A stretch of DNA of 64,000 nt, from positions 1-64,000 of the IMG/VR virus record IMGVR_UViG_3300031957_001651; one strand, written 5' to 3'. Under the pieces are notes generated by a model, which worked only from the letters and a program-made list of their open reading frames with translations, did not search any database and was not told where the DNA came from. Position 1 is the stretch's first letter, and every line of letters starts with the position of its first letter. A program made the position numbers and the translations under genes. The stretch is from a virus. Below, piece after piece: positions 1 to 8,441 of this stretch.

Positions 1-1
1 C

Positions 2-955
2 TACAAATTAAAAGGTGGTAAGGATTATGGAAGTGGTTCTAACAGAATGCAAGCATCTCTTGGAGATCTTGTTACTTCATACAGACTCTTCAAAAATGAA
101 GAAGAATTCCCAATTGATTATCTAATCATGGGACCTGGAATGACCAATAAGTATGAGTCACAAGCAAAAGCACAGGAACTTATCGCAATTGCTGAAGGTA
201 GAAAAGATTGTGTTGCTGTAATTTCACCTCATCGTTCTGATGTTGTTGACATTGCTAATGCAGAAACTCAGACAACCAATGTTCTTGAGTTCTATTCACC
301 ACTTGCATCCTCTTCTTATGCAATCTTTGATACTGGATACAAGTACACTTATGATAGATTCAATAACAGATTCCGTTACGTTCCAACCAATGCTGACGTT
401 GCTGGTCTTTGTGTAAGAACTTCTATCGAAGCATATCCTTGGTTCTCACCTGCTGGACAGCAAAGAGGTGTTATCAACAATGCAGTTAAACTTGCATACA
501 ATCCAACCAAGGCACAGAGAGATCGTCTCTATCCTAAGAGAATCAACTCAATCGTTAATTCTCCAGGAACAGGTATCATCCTCTTTGGTGATAAGACCGC
601 ACTAGGTTACAACTCAGCATTCGACAGAATTAACGTTCGTCGTCTATTCCTTACAGTTGAGCAAGCACTCAAGAGTGCTGGTGATGCACAACTCTTTGAA
701 CTCAACGATGAGATTACAAGAGCAAACTTTGTTAATATCGTAGAGCCTTACCTCCGCGATGTTCAAGCAAAGAGAGGTCTCTATGGATTCCTAGTTGTTT
801 GTGATGAATCCAATAACACTCCCGATATCATTGACAGCAATGAATTCAGGGCTGACATTTTCCTCAAGCCTACAAAGTCAATCAACTACGTCACTCTAAC
901 ATTTGTTGCAACCCGCACAGGTGTTAGTTTTGAAGAAGTTGCTGGCAGAGTTTGA
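2..955 (+). CDS. gp18: Tail sheath protein, C-terminal part (gp18)
   Basis: The reading frame is open from the first bases of the window, so the gene starts upstream and only the C-terminal ~318 residues are seen. gp18 forms the contractile sheath around the tail tube of T4-like myoviruses. The assignment rests on the sheath-like C-terminal half (GTGIILFGDKTA, then a long region ending in YVTLTFVATRTGVSFEE) and on its place directly before the tail tube and portal genes, as in all T4-like phages. The internal ATG at 47 is not the true start. Family assignment is confident; the N-terminus cannot be judged. Confidence 0.93.
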   Translation, partial: YKLKGGKDYGSGSNRMQASLGDLVTSYRLFKNEEEFPIDYLIMGPGMTNKYESQAKAQELIAIAEGRKDCVAVISPHRSDVVDIANAETQTTNVLEFYSPLASSSYAIFDTGYKYTYDRFNNRFRYVPTNADVAGLCVRTSIEAYPWFSPAGQQRGVINNAVKLAYNPTKAQRDRLYPKRINSIVNSPGTGIILFGDKTALGYNSAFDRINVRRLFLTVEQALKSAGDAQLFELNDEITRANFVNIVEPYLRDVQAKRGLYGFLVVCDESNNTPDIIDSNEFRADIFLKPTKSINYVTLTFVATRTGVSFEEVAGRV

Positions 956-966
956 TATTCATTTTT

Positions 967-974
967 TATAAATT
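967..974 (+). promoter_or_regulatory. Late-promoter-like box TATAAATT
   Basis: One mismatch to the T4 late box TATAAATA. Its last base lies 22 nt before the gp19 start codon, the same geometry as the other late boxes in the window. Confidence 0.5.
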
Positions 975-996
975 TAATTAGGGAGACTAAACTAAA

Positions 997-1647
997 ATGG
1001 CAAACAACAAACCCTCACTTAAGAATCTATCATCATTCAAGACAAGACTTGCTGGTGGTGGTGCAAGACCAAATATTTTTGAGGTTCAATTAGATCAGTT
1101 TCCTGCAGAGGTTCAATCTCTGTGGGGATCTGAGGAGCAAGTTGATTTCAGATTCTTCTGCAAAACAGCTCAACTTCCAGCATCTAACATTGCAGCAATC
1201 GAGATTCCTTTCAGAGGTAGAACATTGAAGGTTGCGGGAGACCGCACCTTTGATACCTGGACTGTTACTGTTATCAATGACGAAGACTTTAAGATCAGAC
1301 ATGCTTTCGAGGCATGGATGAATCTACTCTCCAAACTCGATAACGCAACGGGTGCAGTTAACCCAACCTCATATATGAGGAACGCAACTGTTCATCAACT
1401 TGGTAGATCTGACAAACTTGAAGGAACGAAAGTTCGTAACAATGTTACCAGTGCTGGTCCTGGTGGTGGTTCTTCTGGAAGTGGTGACACCACTGTTCTA
1501 AGAACTTACAATTTCATTGACATTTTCCCAACAAATGTTTCTGCAATTGATCTTTCTTATGATACCACTGATACCATTGAAGAATTCACCGTAGAATTCC
1601 AAGTTCAGTACTTTGAAATGGCAAATGGTCCTGGAACCCTCAAGTAA
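997..1647 (+). CDS. gp19: Tail tube protein (gp19)
   Basis: A 216-residue protein right after the sheath gene and before the portal gene, the invariant T4-like place of gp19, which polymerises into the inner tail tube through which DNA passes. The N-terminal region has the tube-protein pattern RPNIFEVQLDQFP followed by FFCKTAQLPASNI. It ends with a beta-strand IEEFTVEFQVQYFEMA, typical of tube monomers. A Gly/Ser-rich loop (GPGGGSSGSGD, ~residues 153-163) is probably a surface insertion. A Shine-Dalgarno-like GGGAGA precedes the ATG. Confidence 0.93.
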   Translation: MANNKPSLKNLSSFKTRLAGGGARPNIFEVQLDQFPAEVQSLWGSEEQVDFRFFCKTAQLPASNIAAIEIPFRGRTLKVAGDRTFDTWTVTVINDEDFKIRHAFEAWMNLLSKLDNATGAVNPTSYMRNATVHQLGRSDKLEGTKVRNNVTSAGPGGGSSGSGDTTVLRTYNFIDIFPTNVSAIDLSYDTTDTIEEFTVEFQVQYFEMANGPGTLK

Positions 1648-1652
1648 TATCT

Positions 1653-1660
1653 ACTAAATA
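1653..1660 (+). promoter_or_regulatory. Late-promoter-like box ACTAAATA
   Basis: Differs from TATAAATA at the first two bases and stands 22 nt before the gp20 start. The same CTAAATA variant recurs at similar distances before other late genes here. Confidence 0.4.
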
Positions 1661-1682
1661 GGTAAAACTTAGCAATTAAATT

Positions 1683-3359
1683 ATGTCTAGACTTTTTGGA
1701 TTTTCAATTGAAGATTCAGAACCTAAGTCACCGTCAATCGTCTCCCCCGTGCCTCCAAACAATGAGGACGGGGTTGACCATTATTTAAGTACGGGATTTT
1801 TTGGATCTTACGTTGATATAGAAGGTGTATATCGAACAGAGTTTGATTTGCTCAGAAGATATAGAGAGATGTCTCTACATCCTGAGGTAGACAGTGCTAT
1901 TGAAGATATTGTAAATGAAGCAATTGTTTCAGATTCTGATGATTCACCAGTAAAAATTGAGTTATCAAATCTCAATGCCAGTGATGGTATTAAAACTAAA
2001 ATTAGAGAAGAATTTAAGACTATTCTAGATTTATTGGATTTTGATAAGAAGTCTCACGAAATTTATAGAAATTGGTATATTGATGGAAGACTTTATTACC
2101 ATAAGGTAATTGATTTAAAAAAACCTCAGGAAGGTATCCAAGAATTACGTTATATTGACGCAATGAAAATGCGTTATGTTCGTAAGACTAAAAAGGATAA
2201 TAGTAATCCCAATGTTCTGGTTAGAAAGAACACTGAAGATCCAATGGATTATGTGTTTCCTGAGGTAGAAGAATACTTCATGTACACACCAAAACTTCAG
2301 TATCCAAACCAGGCAGCTGGTGGAATGAATGATTCTAAGGGTGTAAAAATTGCAAAAGATGCTATTTCATATTGTACTTCTGGTCTTGTAGATAGAAATA
2401 AGGGATCAACTCTTTCATATCTACACAAAGCAATTAAGTCACTCAATCAACTTAGAATGATTGAGGACTCTTTGGTAATCTATCGTTTGAGTAGAGCACC
2501 AGAACGTAGAATTTTCTACATTGATGTTGGTAATCTACCTAAGCAGAAAGCAGAACAGTATCTGCGTGATGTTATGAGTAGATATCGTAACAAACTCGTG
2601 TATGATTCTAGCACTGGTGAGATTCGTGATGATAAAAAGCATATGAGTATGCTTGAAGATTTCTGGTTGCCTCGTCGTGAAGGAGGTCGTGGTACTGAGA
2701 TCACAACTCTACCAGGTGGTCAAAATCTGGGTGAAATTACCGATATTGATTACTTTAAGAAGAAACTATATCAGTCACTAAACGTTCCACCATCAAGAAT
2801 GGATAGTGATAGTGGTTTTAATCTTGGTCGTTCTTCTGAAATTCTGAGAGACGAACTCAAGTTCACCAAGTTTGTTGGACGTTTGAGAAAAAGATTCTCA
2901 AATATGTTCAGTGATATGCTTAAGACACAACTACTCCTTAAGAATATTGTTACTCCCGAAGATTGGGAGATGATGAGTGAGCATATTCAATATGACTTCC
3001 TCTATGATAACCACTTCTCAGAACTCAAAGAAACTGAGTTAATGACTGAGAGACTTAATATGGTTGCAACTGCAGAACCATATGTTGGAAAGTATTTCTC
3101 ACAAGATTATCTAAGAAGAAAAATTCTTCGTCAAACTGATGAGGAAATTGTTGAGCAGGATAAACTCATCGATAAGGAAATTAAAACTGGCATTATTCCA
3201 GATCCAGCAACAATTGATCCACAAACAGGAATGCCATTTGCACCTGAAGGTGGTGGTGATTTGGGTAAACCAGTCATGGAACCCGATATGAATGCAGATG
3301 CTCAGGCAACTGCAGCACCAGAAATTGGTGCAAAAGATCTCAAAGATGGTGAGATCTAA
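1683..3359 (+). CDS. gp20: Portal vertex protein (gp20)
   Basis: A 558-residue protein, the usual length for the T4-like portal, which forms the dodecameric ring at one capsid vertex, nucleates head assembly and is the channel for DNA packaging. Recognised by gene order (19-20-67-21-22-23) and family segments such as LYYHKVID, RYIDAMKMRYVRK, LSRAPERRIFYIDVGNLP and the region FWLPRREGGRGTEITTLPGG. The C-terminus is Pro/Gly/Asp-rich and probably disordered. The stop codon overlaps a late box for the next gene. Confidence 0.96.
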   Translation: MSRLFGFSIEDSEPKSPSIVSPVPPNNEDGVDHYLSTGFFGSYVDIEGVYRTEFDLLRRYREMSLHPEVDSAIEDIVNEAIVSDSDDSPVKIELSNLNASDGIKTKIREEFKTILDLLDFDKKSHEIYRNWYIDGRLYYHKVIDLKKPQEGIQELRYIDAMKMRYVRKTKKDNSNPNVLVRKNTEDPMDYVFPEVEEYFMYTPKLQYPNQAAGGMNDSKGVKIAKDAISYCTSGLVDRNKGSTLSYLHKAIKSLNQLRMIEDSLVIYRLSRAPERRIFYIDVGNLPKQKAEQYLRDVMSRYRNKLVYDSSTGEIRDDKKHMSMLEDFWLPRREGGRGTEITTLPGGQNLGEITDIDYFKKKLYQSLNVPPSRMDSDSGFNLGRSSEILRDELKFTKFVGRLRKRFSNMFSDMLKTQLLLKNIVTPEDWEMMSEHIQYDFLYDNHFSELKETELMTERLNMVATAEPYVGKYFSQDYLRRKILRQTDEEIVEQDKLIDKEIKTGIIPDPATIDPQTGMPFAPEGGGDLGKPVMEPDMNADAQATAAPEIGAKDLKDGEI

Positions 3360-3365
3360 TAAATA
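3358..3365 (+). promoter_or_regulatory. Late-promoter box AATAAATA
   Basis: Fits NATAAATA, overlaps the gp20 stop codon, and ends 23 nt before the ATG of the gp67-like gene. Confidence 0.5.
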
Positions 3366-3388
3366 AAAACGTTACTTAAATTAAAATC

Positions 3389-3550
3389 ATGGATGATCTA
3401 ATGGGTATGATTCTGCAAGATGAGTCACCAACAAATATTACTGACAAGATTAAAGATATGCTCTTTGCAAAAAGTGCAGAAAAAATTGATGCTTTGAAAC
3501 CATCTATTGGTAACGGTGTATTTGATGAGACTGAAGAAGAAGAAGTATAA
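3389..3550 (+). CDS. gp67: Prohead core protein, gp67-like
   Basis: A 53-residue acidic ORF between portal and protease, exactly where T4 has gene 67, a small prohead-core (scaffold) component degraded by gp21 during head maturation. It starts MDDLMGMILQDE, has a central helical segment (IKDMLFAKSAEKIDALKPSIG) and ends in an acidic run of glutamates. Size, acidity and synteny support gp67; sequence similarity alone would be too weak to prove it. Confidence 0.7.
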   Translation: MDDLMGMILQDESPTNITDKIKDMLFAKSAEKIDALKPSIGNGVFDETEEEEV

Positions 3551-3553
3551 ATA
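3546..3553 (+). promoter_or_regulatory. Late promoter box TATAAATA (exact)
   Basis: An exact match to the T4 late consensus recognised by gp55-RNA polymerase. It overlaps the stop codon of the gp67-like gene and ends 23 nt before the ATG at 3577. Confidence 0.75.
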
Positions 3554-3576
3554 ACTTATAAAAGCACTTTTGTACT

Positions 3577-3846
3577 ATGGCTAGGACACTATTATTGGGT
3601 GCAGAGTCAGCATTACCAACCACAACTGGTACTGCTACGAGTTTTTCTCAGGCTTCTGCTGTACGTTTGGTTAATAATTCATCTACAGCATATAATGTGA
3701 CTGTTGTTGAAACCCAAAGTGGAAATGTTGTTGGTTCTATGACAATGCCTGGTAATTCCATAGAAACACTTGAAAAGCAGTATTCACATTGCGTGTATGC
3801 TGATAATGCTTCAGTGCTTGGTGCAAAAGTCGGATTTACTGCATAA
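3577..3846 (+). CDS. Small conserved cyanophage protein before the prohead protease
   Basis: An 89-residue protein whose composition (Ser, Thr, Val, Asn; few charges) suggests an all-beta fold: LLLGAESALP, VRLVNNSSTAYNVTVVET, NSIETLEKQYSHCVYA. It has no signal peptide, membrane segment or known catalytic motif. Its own exact late box and its place inside the head block (2 nt before gene 21) suggest a virion or head-assembly role. I do not recognise a named family. Confidence 0.75.
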   Translation: MARTLLLGAESALPTTTGTATSFSQASAVRLVNNSSTAYNVTVVETQSGNVVGSMTMPGNSIETLEKQYSHCVYADNASVLGAKVGFTA

Positions 3847-3848
3847 CC

Positions 3849-4499
3849 ATGAAACTAATCAGAGAAGAAATCGAAAAGGTAGAGGTTATTACCGAAACAA
3901 AAAACGGTAAGAAAACTCTTTATATTCAAGGACCTTTTCTACAAACCGAACAACAAAACCGTAACGGCAGAGTATATCGTCTTAACGTAATGGAACGTGA
4001 GGTAAAGAGATATACTGATGAGCATATTTCAAAAGGTCGTGCTCTAGGTGAACTTGGTCATCCAGATGGTCCAACCATTAACCTTGATCGTGTTTCTCAC
4101 AAAATCGTTTCTCTTGAGCAAAAGGGAAATGACTTCATTGGTAAGGCACAAATCCTATCAACACCAATGGGTAAGATTGCTGAGTCTCTTCTTAAAGAAG
4201 GTGTATGTCTCGGTGTTTCTTCCAGAGGTATTGGTTCACTTCGTCCAACCAAAGAAGGTTACTCTGAAGTTGGTGAAGACTTTATGTTAGCAACTGCTGC
4301 TGATATTGTTGCTGATCCATCTGCACCTGATGCTTTTGTTCAGGGAATTATGGAAGGTAAAGAATGGGTTTGGGAAGGAGGAATCCTTCGTGAACAAATT
4401 GCTGCAAAAACTGCACGTAGAATCAATACGTTAGTAGATCAAAAAGCATTGGAAGAGCATAAGTTAAGTCTATTCAATGACTTTTTAAGTTCACTATAA
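3849..4499 (+). CDS. gp21: Prohead core protease (gp21)
   Basis: A 216-residue serine protease of the T4 gp21 family (herpesvirus-assemblin-like fold). It degrades the prohead scaffold and trims capsid proteins after (L/I)xE motifs. The probable catalytic His is H71 in GELGHPDGPTINLDRVSH; the nucleophile is S124 or S125 in LGVSSRGIG. It sits between the core genes and scaffold gene 22, and its target motif LAE is seen in gp23 below. Length matches the family (T4: 212). Confidence 0.95.
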   Translation: MKLIREEIEKVEVITETKNGKKTLYIQGPFLQTEQQNRNGRVYRLNVMEREVKRYTDEHISKGRALGELGHPDGPTINLDRVSHKIVSLEQKGNDFIGKAQILSTPMGKIAESLLKEGVCLGVSSRGIGSLRPTKEGYSEVGEDFMLATAADIVADPSAPDAFVQGIMEGKEWVWEGGILREQIAAKTARRINTLVDQKALEEHKLSLFNDFLSSL

Positions 4500-4529
4500 G
4501 TAGTGGTACTTACATAAAATATTATAATT

Positions 4530-4537
4530 TATAAATA
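4530..4537 (+). promoter_or_regulatory. Late promoter box TATAAATA (exact)
   Basis: An exact T4-type late box in the AT-rich gap before gene 22, 42 nt upstream of its ATG, followed by a good Shine-Dalgarno (CGGAGAG). Confidence 0.75.
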
Positions 4538-4579
4538 AATATAGTTAATCTAATCTAAAAGATAAACGGAGAGTCTCAA

Positions 4580-5710
4580 ATGTCTAGTGACAACAATTTA
4601 CAGGAAATGGAAGTAGGCACAAAGCAATCCAGTACTGCTGTTAACTCTGGAGCTGCTAAAGCAGATCCAATGCCCACAATGGCAGATCCTGGAACTCAAC
4701 TTGCTTCTGTAGAAGATCTCGGTGGTCCTACTCCCGAGAATTATAAGTCTGACGACGATTCAGCAAAACTCAAAGAACCAGGTGCAACACTCAAGCAAGT
4801 TAGAGATGTTGTTACTAAGTCTGCTGGTAAAGCAGATGCAATGCCTGCTGGCATGAAGGAAGAAGAGGAAATCACTGATGAAGTGGTTGCTGAAGAAGAA
4901 TCAACTGAAGAAGAAGTAGTATCTGAAACTACTGAAGAAGTAGTTTCTGAAGAAGAGTCAACCGAAGAAGTTGAGGTTGTTGCAGAATATAATATGGAAG
5001 AAGATGTAAATGCACTTCTTCAAGGTGAGGAACTCTCCGAAGAATTCCAAGAAAAAGCAAAAACCATCTTTGAAACAGCAATCAATTCAAAGGTTGCACA
5101 AATCAAAGAAGGTCTAGAAGCACAATACGAAGAAAAACTACTTGAAGAAGTAGCAGAAATTCAAGAGGGTCTAACCGCACGTGCAGACTCTTATCTAGAA
5201 TATGTTGCTGATGAGTGGATGTCCGAGAACGAACTCGCAATCGAACATGCACTTAAGGCAGAAATGACTGAATCCTTCCTCTCTGGAATGAAGGATCTTT
5301 TTGAAACTCATTATGTATCAATCCCTGAAGAAAAGTATAATGTAATTGATAGCATGGTAGAAAAACTTGATGAAATGGAGACTAAACTCAACGAGCAAAT
5401 TGAGAAGAATGTTTCCCTAAACTCCCGTCTCGCAGAGACTGTTGCTGAGGGTATTCTTGATCAAGTTTCTGGTGGTCTTGCCGAGACACAGAAGGAAAAG
5501 CTCGCTTCACTTGCTGAAAGTGTTGAGTTTGAAAGTGAAGAAAAATATCGTGAAAAATTGGAAATGCTCAGAGAATCTTATTTCTCCACTAAAGCAACTC
5601 CAAAGGCAAAAACTGAGACACTATCCGAAGGTTCTGATGCTGCTCCAGAAGTAGTTTCTGGATCTATGGCAGCATACCTGAAGACACTCTCTTCATTTGC
5701 TAAAAACTGA
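4580..5710 (+). CDS. gp22: Prohead scaffold core protein (gp22)
   Basis: A 376-residue, highly acidic, helical protein placed between protease 21 and capsid 23, the position of the major scaffold protein gp22, around which the prohead assembles and which gp21 later digests to peptides. Residues ~85-135 are almost only E, V, T and S in repeated blocks (EEESTEEEVV). The middle is predicted coiled coil (VEKLDEMETKLNEQIEKNVS). The C-terminal tail AAYLKTLSSFAKN is the kind of segment that contacts the shell protein. It is longer than T4 gp22 (269) because of the acidic N-terminal extension, as usual in cyanophages. Confidence 0.92.
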   Translation: MSSDNNLQEMEVGTKQSSTAVNSGAAKADPMPTMADPGTQLASVEDLGGPTPENYKSDDDSAKLKEPGATLKQVRDVVTKSAGKADAMPAGMKEEEEITDEVVAEEESTEEEVVSETTEEVVSEEESTEEVEVVAEYNMEEDVNALLQGEELSEEFQEKAKTIFETAINSKVAQIKEGLEAQYEEKLLEEVAEIQEGLTARADSYLEYVADEWMSENELAIEHALKAEMTESFLSGMKDLFETHYVSIPEEKYNVIDSMVEKLDEMETKLNEQIEKNVSLNSRLAETVAEGILDQVSGGLAETQKEKLASLAESVEFESEEKYREKLEMLRESYFSTKATPKAKTETLSEGSDAAPEVVSGSMAAYLKTLSSFAKN

Positions 5711-5758
5711 TTTTAATATTAATCAAACAAAAACAAACACTTAATAGGTAAACCTCAA

Positions 5759-7156
5759 ATGTTCAATTCCGAGCAATTGCAGGAGAAGTGGGCACCAGTT
5801 CTCGATCATCAGGGTCTTGATAATATTCAAGATTCCCATAAGAGAGCAGTGACCGCAGTCCTGCTAGAAAACCAAGAAAAATTCCTAAGAGAGCAAAACT
5901 CTTTTAACAACTCAGGTTCATTCCTCGCAGAAGCACCTACCAACGCAGTTGGTTCTGATGGATTCCAAGGTGGATCCGCAGCTGGTGGTCCTACCGCAGG
6001 TTTCGACCCCGTTCTAATTTCACTAATTAGACGTTCAATGCCTAACTTGGTCGCATATGACCTCGCAGGTGTTCAACCAATGAGTGGTCCTACTGGACTC
6101 ATCTTCGCAATGCGTTCCCGCTACACCAACCAGAGCGGAACCGAAGCACTGTTCAACGAAGCAGATACTGCTTTCTCTGGACAAGATTCAGGATTCAACA
6201 ACACCGCAGGCATGTCTGGTGTTGCTTCTGGTATGGGTACTACCGCACAGTCTGGTAGCAATCCTTCCGTCCTCAACCCAACCGCATCTGCTGACGAACT
6301 AGCATATAACGTTGGTCAGGGCATGGCAACTGCTGATGCTGAGAATCTCGGCGTCTCTGATCAGTTCAATGAGATGGCATTCAGCATTGAGAAAGTTACT
6401 GTGACTGCAAAGTCCAGAGCACTCAAGGCAGAATACTCCCTAGAACTAGCACAAGACATTAAGGCAATTCACGGTCTTAATGCTGAGGCTGAACTCGCAA
6501 ACATTCTCTCTACTGAGATTCTTGCTGAGATCAACCGTGAAGTCATCAGAACCATCTATAAGGTTGCTGAGCAAGGTGCTACCGTCAACACCGCAACTGC
6601 TGGTGAGTTCGACCTCGATATCGACTCCAACGGTCGTTGGTCTGTTGAGAAGTTCAAGGGTCTACTTTTCCAAATCGAGCGTGATGCTAACGCAATCGCA
6701 CAAAGAACTCGTAGAGGAAAGGGCAACATCATCATGTGCTCCGCAGACGTTGCTTCTGCTCTAGCCATGGCTGGTGTACTCGATTACACTCCTGCACTTA
6801 ATGCAAACCTTAACGTCGATGATACTGGCAACACCTTTGCTGGTACTCTACTCGGTAAGTTCCGTGTATACATCGACCCCTATTCTGCAAACAGTGCTGC
6901 TAATCAGTACTATGTTGCTGGTTATAAGGGTTCTTCACCTTATGACGCAGGTCTCTTCTACTGCCCATATGTACCTCTCCAGATGGTACGTGCAGTTGGT
7001 GAGAACACCTTCCAGCCTAAGATCGGCTTCAAGACCCGTTATGGTCTAGTTGCTAACCCATTCGCAGAAGGTGATGCTTCTAACCAAGGTCTTGGTGCCC
7101 TAACCACCAACTCTAACCGTTACTACAGACGTGTAACTGTTAAGAACCTAATGTGA
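5759..7156 (+). CDS. gp23: Major capsid protein (gp23)
   Basis: A 465-residue HK97-fold shell protein. Residues 1-58 form the propeptide: the gp21 recognition motif FLAE ends at E58, so the mature protein should start at A59. The following N-arm (GFQGGSAAGGPTAGFDP, 68-84) leads into the family-typical SLIRRSMPNLVAYDLAGVQP. The C-terminal domain contains RYGLVANPFAEG and RYYRRVTVKNLM. Codon use differs visibly from neighbours (many C-ending codons), as expected for the most highly expressed phage gene. A strong terminator follows directly. Confidence 0.98.
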   Translation: MFNSEQLQEKWAPVLDHQGLDNIQDSHKRAVTAVLLENQEKFLREQNSFNNSGSFLAEAPTNAVGSDGFQGGSAAGGPTAGFDPVLISLIRRSMPNLVAYDLAGVQPMSGPTGLIFAMRSRYTNQSGTEALFNEADTAFSGQDSGFNNTAGMSGVASGMGTTAQSGSNPSVLNPTASADELAYNVGQGMATADAENLGVSDQFNEMAFSIEKVTVTAKSRALKAEYSLELAQDIKAIHGLNAEAELANILSTEILAEINREVIRTIYKVAEQGATVNTATAGEFDLDIDSNGRWSVEKFKGLLFQIERDANAIAQRTRRGKGNIIMCSADVASALAMAGVLDYTPALNANLNVDDTGNTFAGTLLGKFRVYIDPYSANSAANQYYVAGYKGSSPYDAGLFYCPYVPLQMVRAVGENTFQPKIGFKTRYGLVANPFAEGDASNQGLGALTTNSNRYYRRVTVKNLM

Positions 7157-7180
7157 TCCAAGTTTCACATAGTTGATCAA

Positions 7181-7206
7181 GAGGACCCACTGGGTCCTCT
7201 TTTTTT
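7181..7206 (+). terminator. Rho-independent terminator after gp23
   Basis: Stem GAGGACC / GGTCCTC (7181-7187 with 7193-7199), a 5-nt loop, then seven T. It closes the main head operon. Confidence 0.92.
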
Positions 7207-7236
7207 ATGCATACATAATAGAGCAGAAAAAGGATC

Positions 7237-7407
7237 ATGCTAAAGACACCAAGAGACATTGTAAATGACAGACTTTCATGGTCTAGTGATGTGGCAATAA
7301 AAAATCACTGTGTATATGTTTTGGAAGAATATTTAAAAGAAGAACCAGAACTAACATCTGAGCAATTAAAAAAAGCACTTGGAGAATACCTAATGGGATT
7401 GGAGTGA
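7237..7407 (+). CDS. Small helical protein of unknown function
   Basis: A 56-residue ORF filling the gap between the gp23 terminator and the gp3-like gene. It starts MLKTPRDIVNDRLSW and is mainly helical and charged (VYVLEEYLKEEPELTSEQLKKALGEY). I know no family. Its location immediately after the terminator and before the late box at 7406 suggests separate control from gp23. Confidence 0.6.
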   Translation: MLKTPRDIVNDRLSWSSDVAIKNHCVYVLEEYLKEEPELTSEQLKKALGEYLMGLE

Positions 7408-7413
7408 TAAATA
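7406..7413 (+). promoter_or_regulatory. Late-promoter box GATAAATA
   Basis: Fits NATAAATA, overlaps the preceding stop codon and ends 24 nt before the GTG start of the gp3-like gene. Confidence 0.55.
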
Positions 7414-7437
7414 GAATATCCAAGGATTTCTATCGTT

Positions 7438-8007
7438 GTGTCTGTATCATCATCAGCATTTAAAAGACAGATTGCGAACAGGAATTTTCTTGCTCCAACT
7501 GGTTTTAAATTTTCAATAGCAAGAGCACCTAAACTCTCATACTTTGCAAATTCAGCAAATGTTCCTGGTATAAGTTTAGGAGTTGCCGAGCAAGGATCAT
7601 ATTTAAAAATGATTCCCGTTCCTGGTGACATGATGGATTTTGAGGATCTTTCTATTAGATTCTTGGTTGATGAAGATCTAGGAAATTATCTAGAAATTCA
7701 AAATTGGATGAGAGGTCTAGGATTTCCAGAATCTTTAAGTGAAATATATGACCTACAAAATGAAGATAATTTACTAGGGAAACCATTTACATATAATCAA
7801 CAGAATCATTATTCTGATGGAACCCTACAAATTTTAACTAATACTGAAAACTTACAATATAACGTTGTATTTAAGGATATGTTCCCAACGTCACTTTCCC
7901 AGATGGAATTTGATGCTACAGATACAGACATTCAATATTTTGCAGCAACAGTAACTTTTAAGTATAGTATATACATTATTAACGACATATTTAACGCTAG
8001 AGTATGA
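7438..8007 (+). CDS. gp3: Tail completion and sheath stabiliser protein (gp3-like)
   Basis: A 189-residue tail-tube-like protein beginning with GTG. It has the tube-fold signature GFKFSIARAPKLSYFANSANVPG, then DFEDLSIRFLVDEDLGNYLEIQ with WMRGLGFP, resembling a gp19 relative. In T4, gp3 caps the tail tube and stabilises the sheath. In cyanophages a gene of this type lies between 23 and uvsY/uvsW, as here. Length (T4 gp3: 176) agrees. It could alternatively be another tube-like tail protein; gp3 is the best reading. Confidence 0.8.
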   Translation: MSVSSSAFKRQIANRNFLAPTGFKFSIARAPKLSYFANSANVPGISLGVAEQGSYLKMIPVPGDMMDFEDLSIRFLVDEDLGNYLEIQNWMRGLGFPESLSEIYDLQNEDNLLGKPFTYNQQNHYSDGTLQILTNTENLQYNVVFKDMFPTSLSQMEFDATDTDIQYFAATVTFKYSIYIINDIFNARV

Positions 8008-8441
8008 CATTTGACATTGCTATGATTAAATCGATGTGGGAAAAAGATTCTCAAATCGATATTGATAACCTTCATGAAGAATCACTAAAGATTCCAGTTC
8101 TACATTCAAAATACTACGATATCTTCAACAATCTAGTATTACTAAAAGCAAAAGCAGAGCAACAAAGAAAAAACGTAAGGCACGAAAGATATGAATATTA
8201 TTCTGGAAAGGCAGATCCAGATGCATATGTAAAGGATCCTTTTCCCAAAAAAGTAAGAGATAAAGATGCTATGAACAAGTATCTTGATGCAGACGAAAAA
8301 CTTTCTACTGTCAGCATGAAGATTGAATATTACGATGTAATGATTAATTATGTTGATAGTATCCTAAAACAATTATCTAACCGAACATACCAAATAAAAA
8401 ACTCAATTGAATTTTTAAAATTCCAAGCTGGATATGGCTAA
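8004..8441 (+). CDS. uvsY: Recombination mediator UvsY
   Basis: A 145-residue protein matching T4 UvsY (137) in length and in the RYEYYSGKADPDAY segment (T4 has LDYYSGRGDGDEF). UvsY loads the UvsX recombinase onto gp32-covered single-stranded DNA. The gene overlaps the preceding stop (ATGA) and the uvsW start by 8 nt, so the recombination proteins are translationally coupled. Confidence 0.88.
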   Translation: MTFDIAMIKSMWEKDSQIDIDNLHEESLKIPVLHSKYYDIFNNLVLLKAKAEQQRKNVRHERYEYYSGKADPDAYVKDPFPKKVRDKDAMNKYLDADEKLSTVSMKIEYYDVMINYVDSILKQLSNRTYQIKNSIEFLKFQAGYG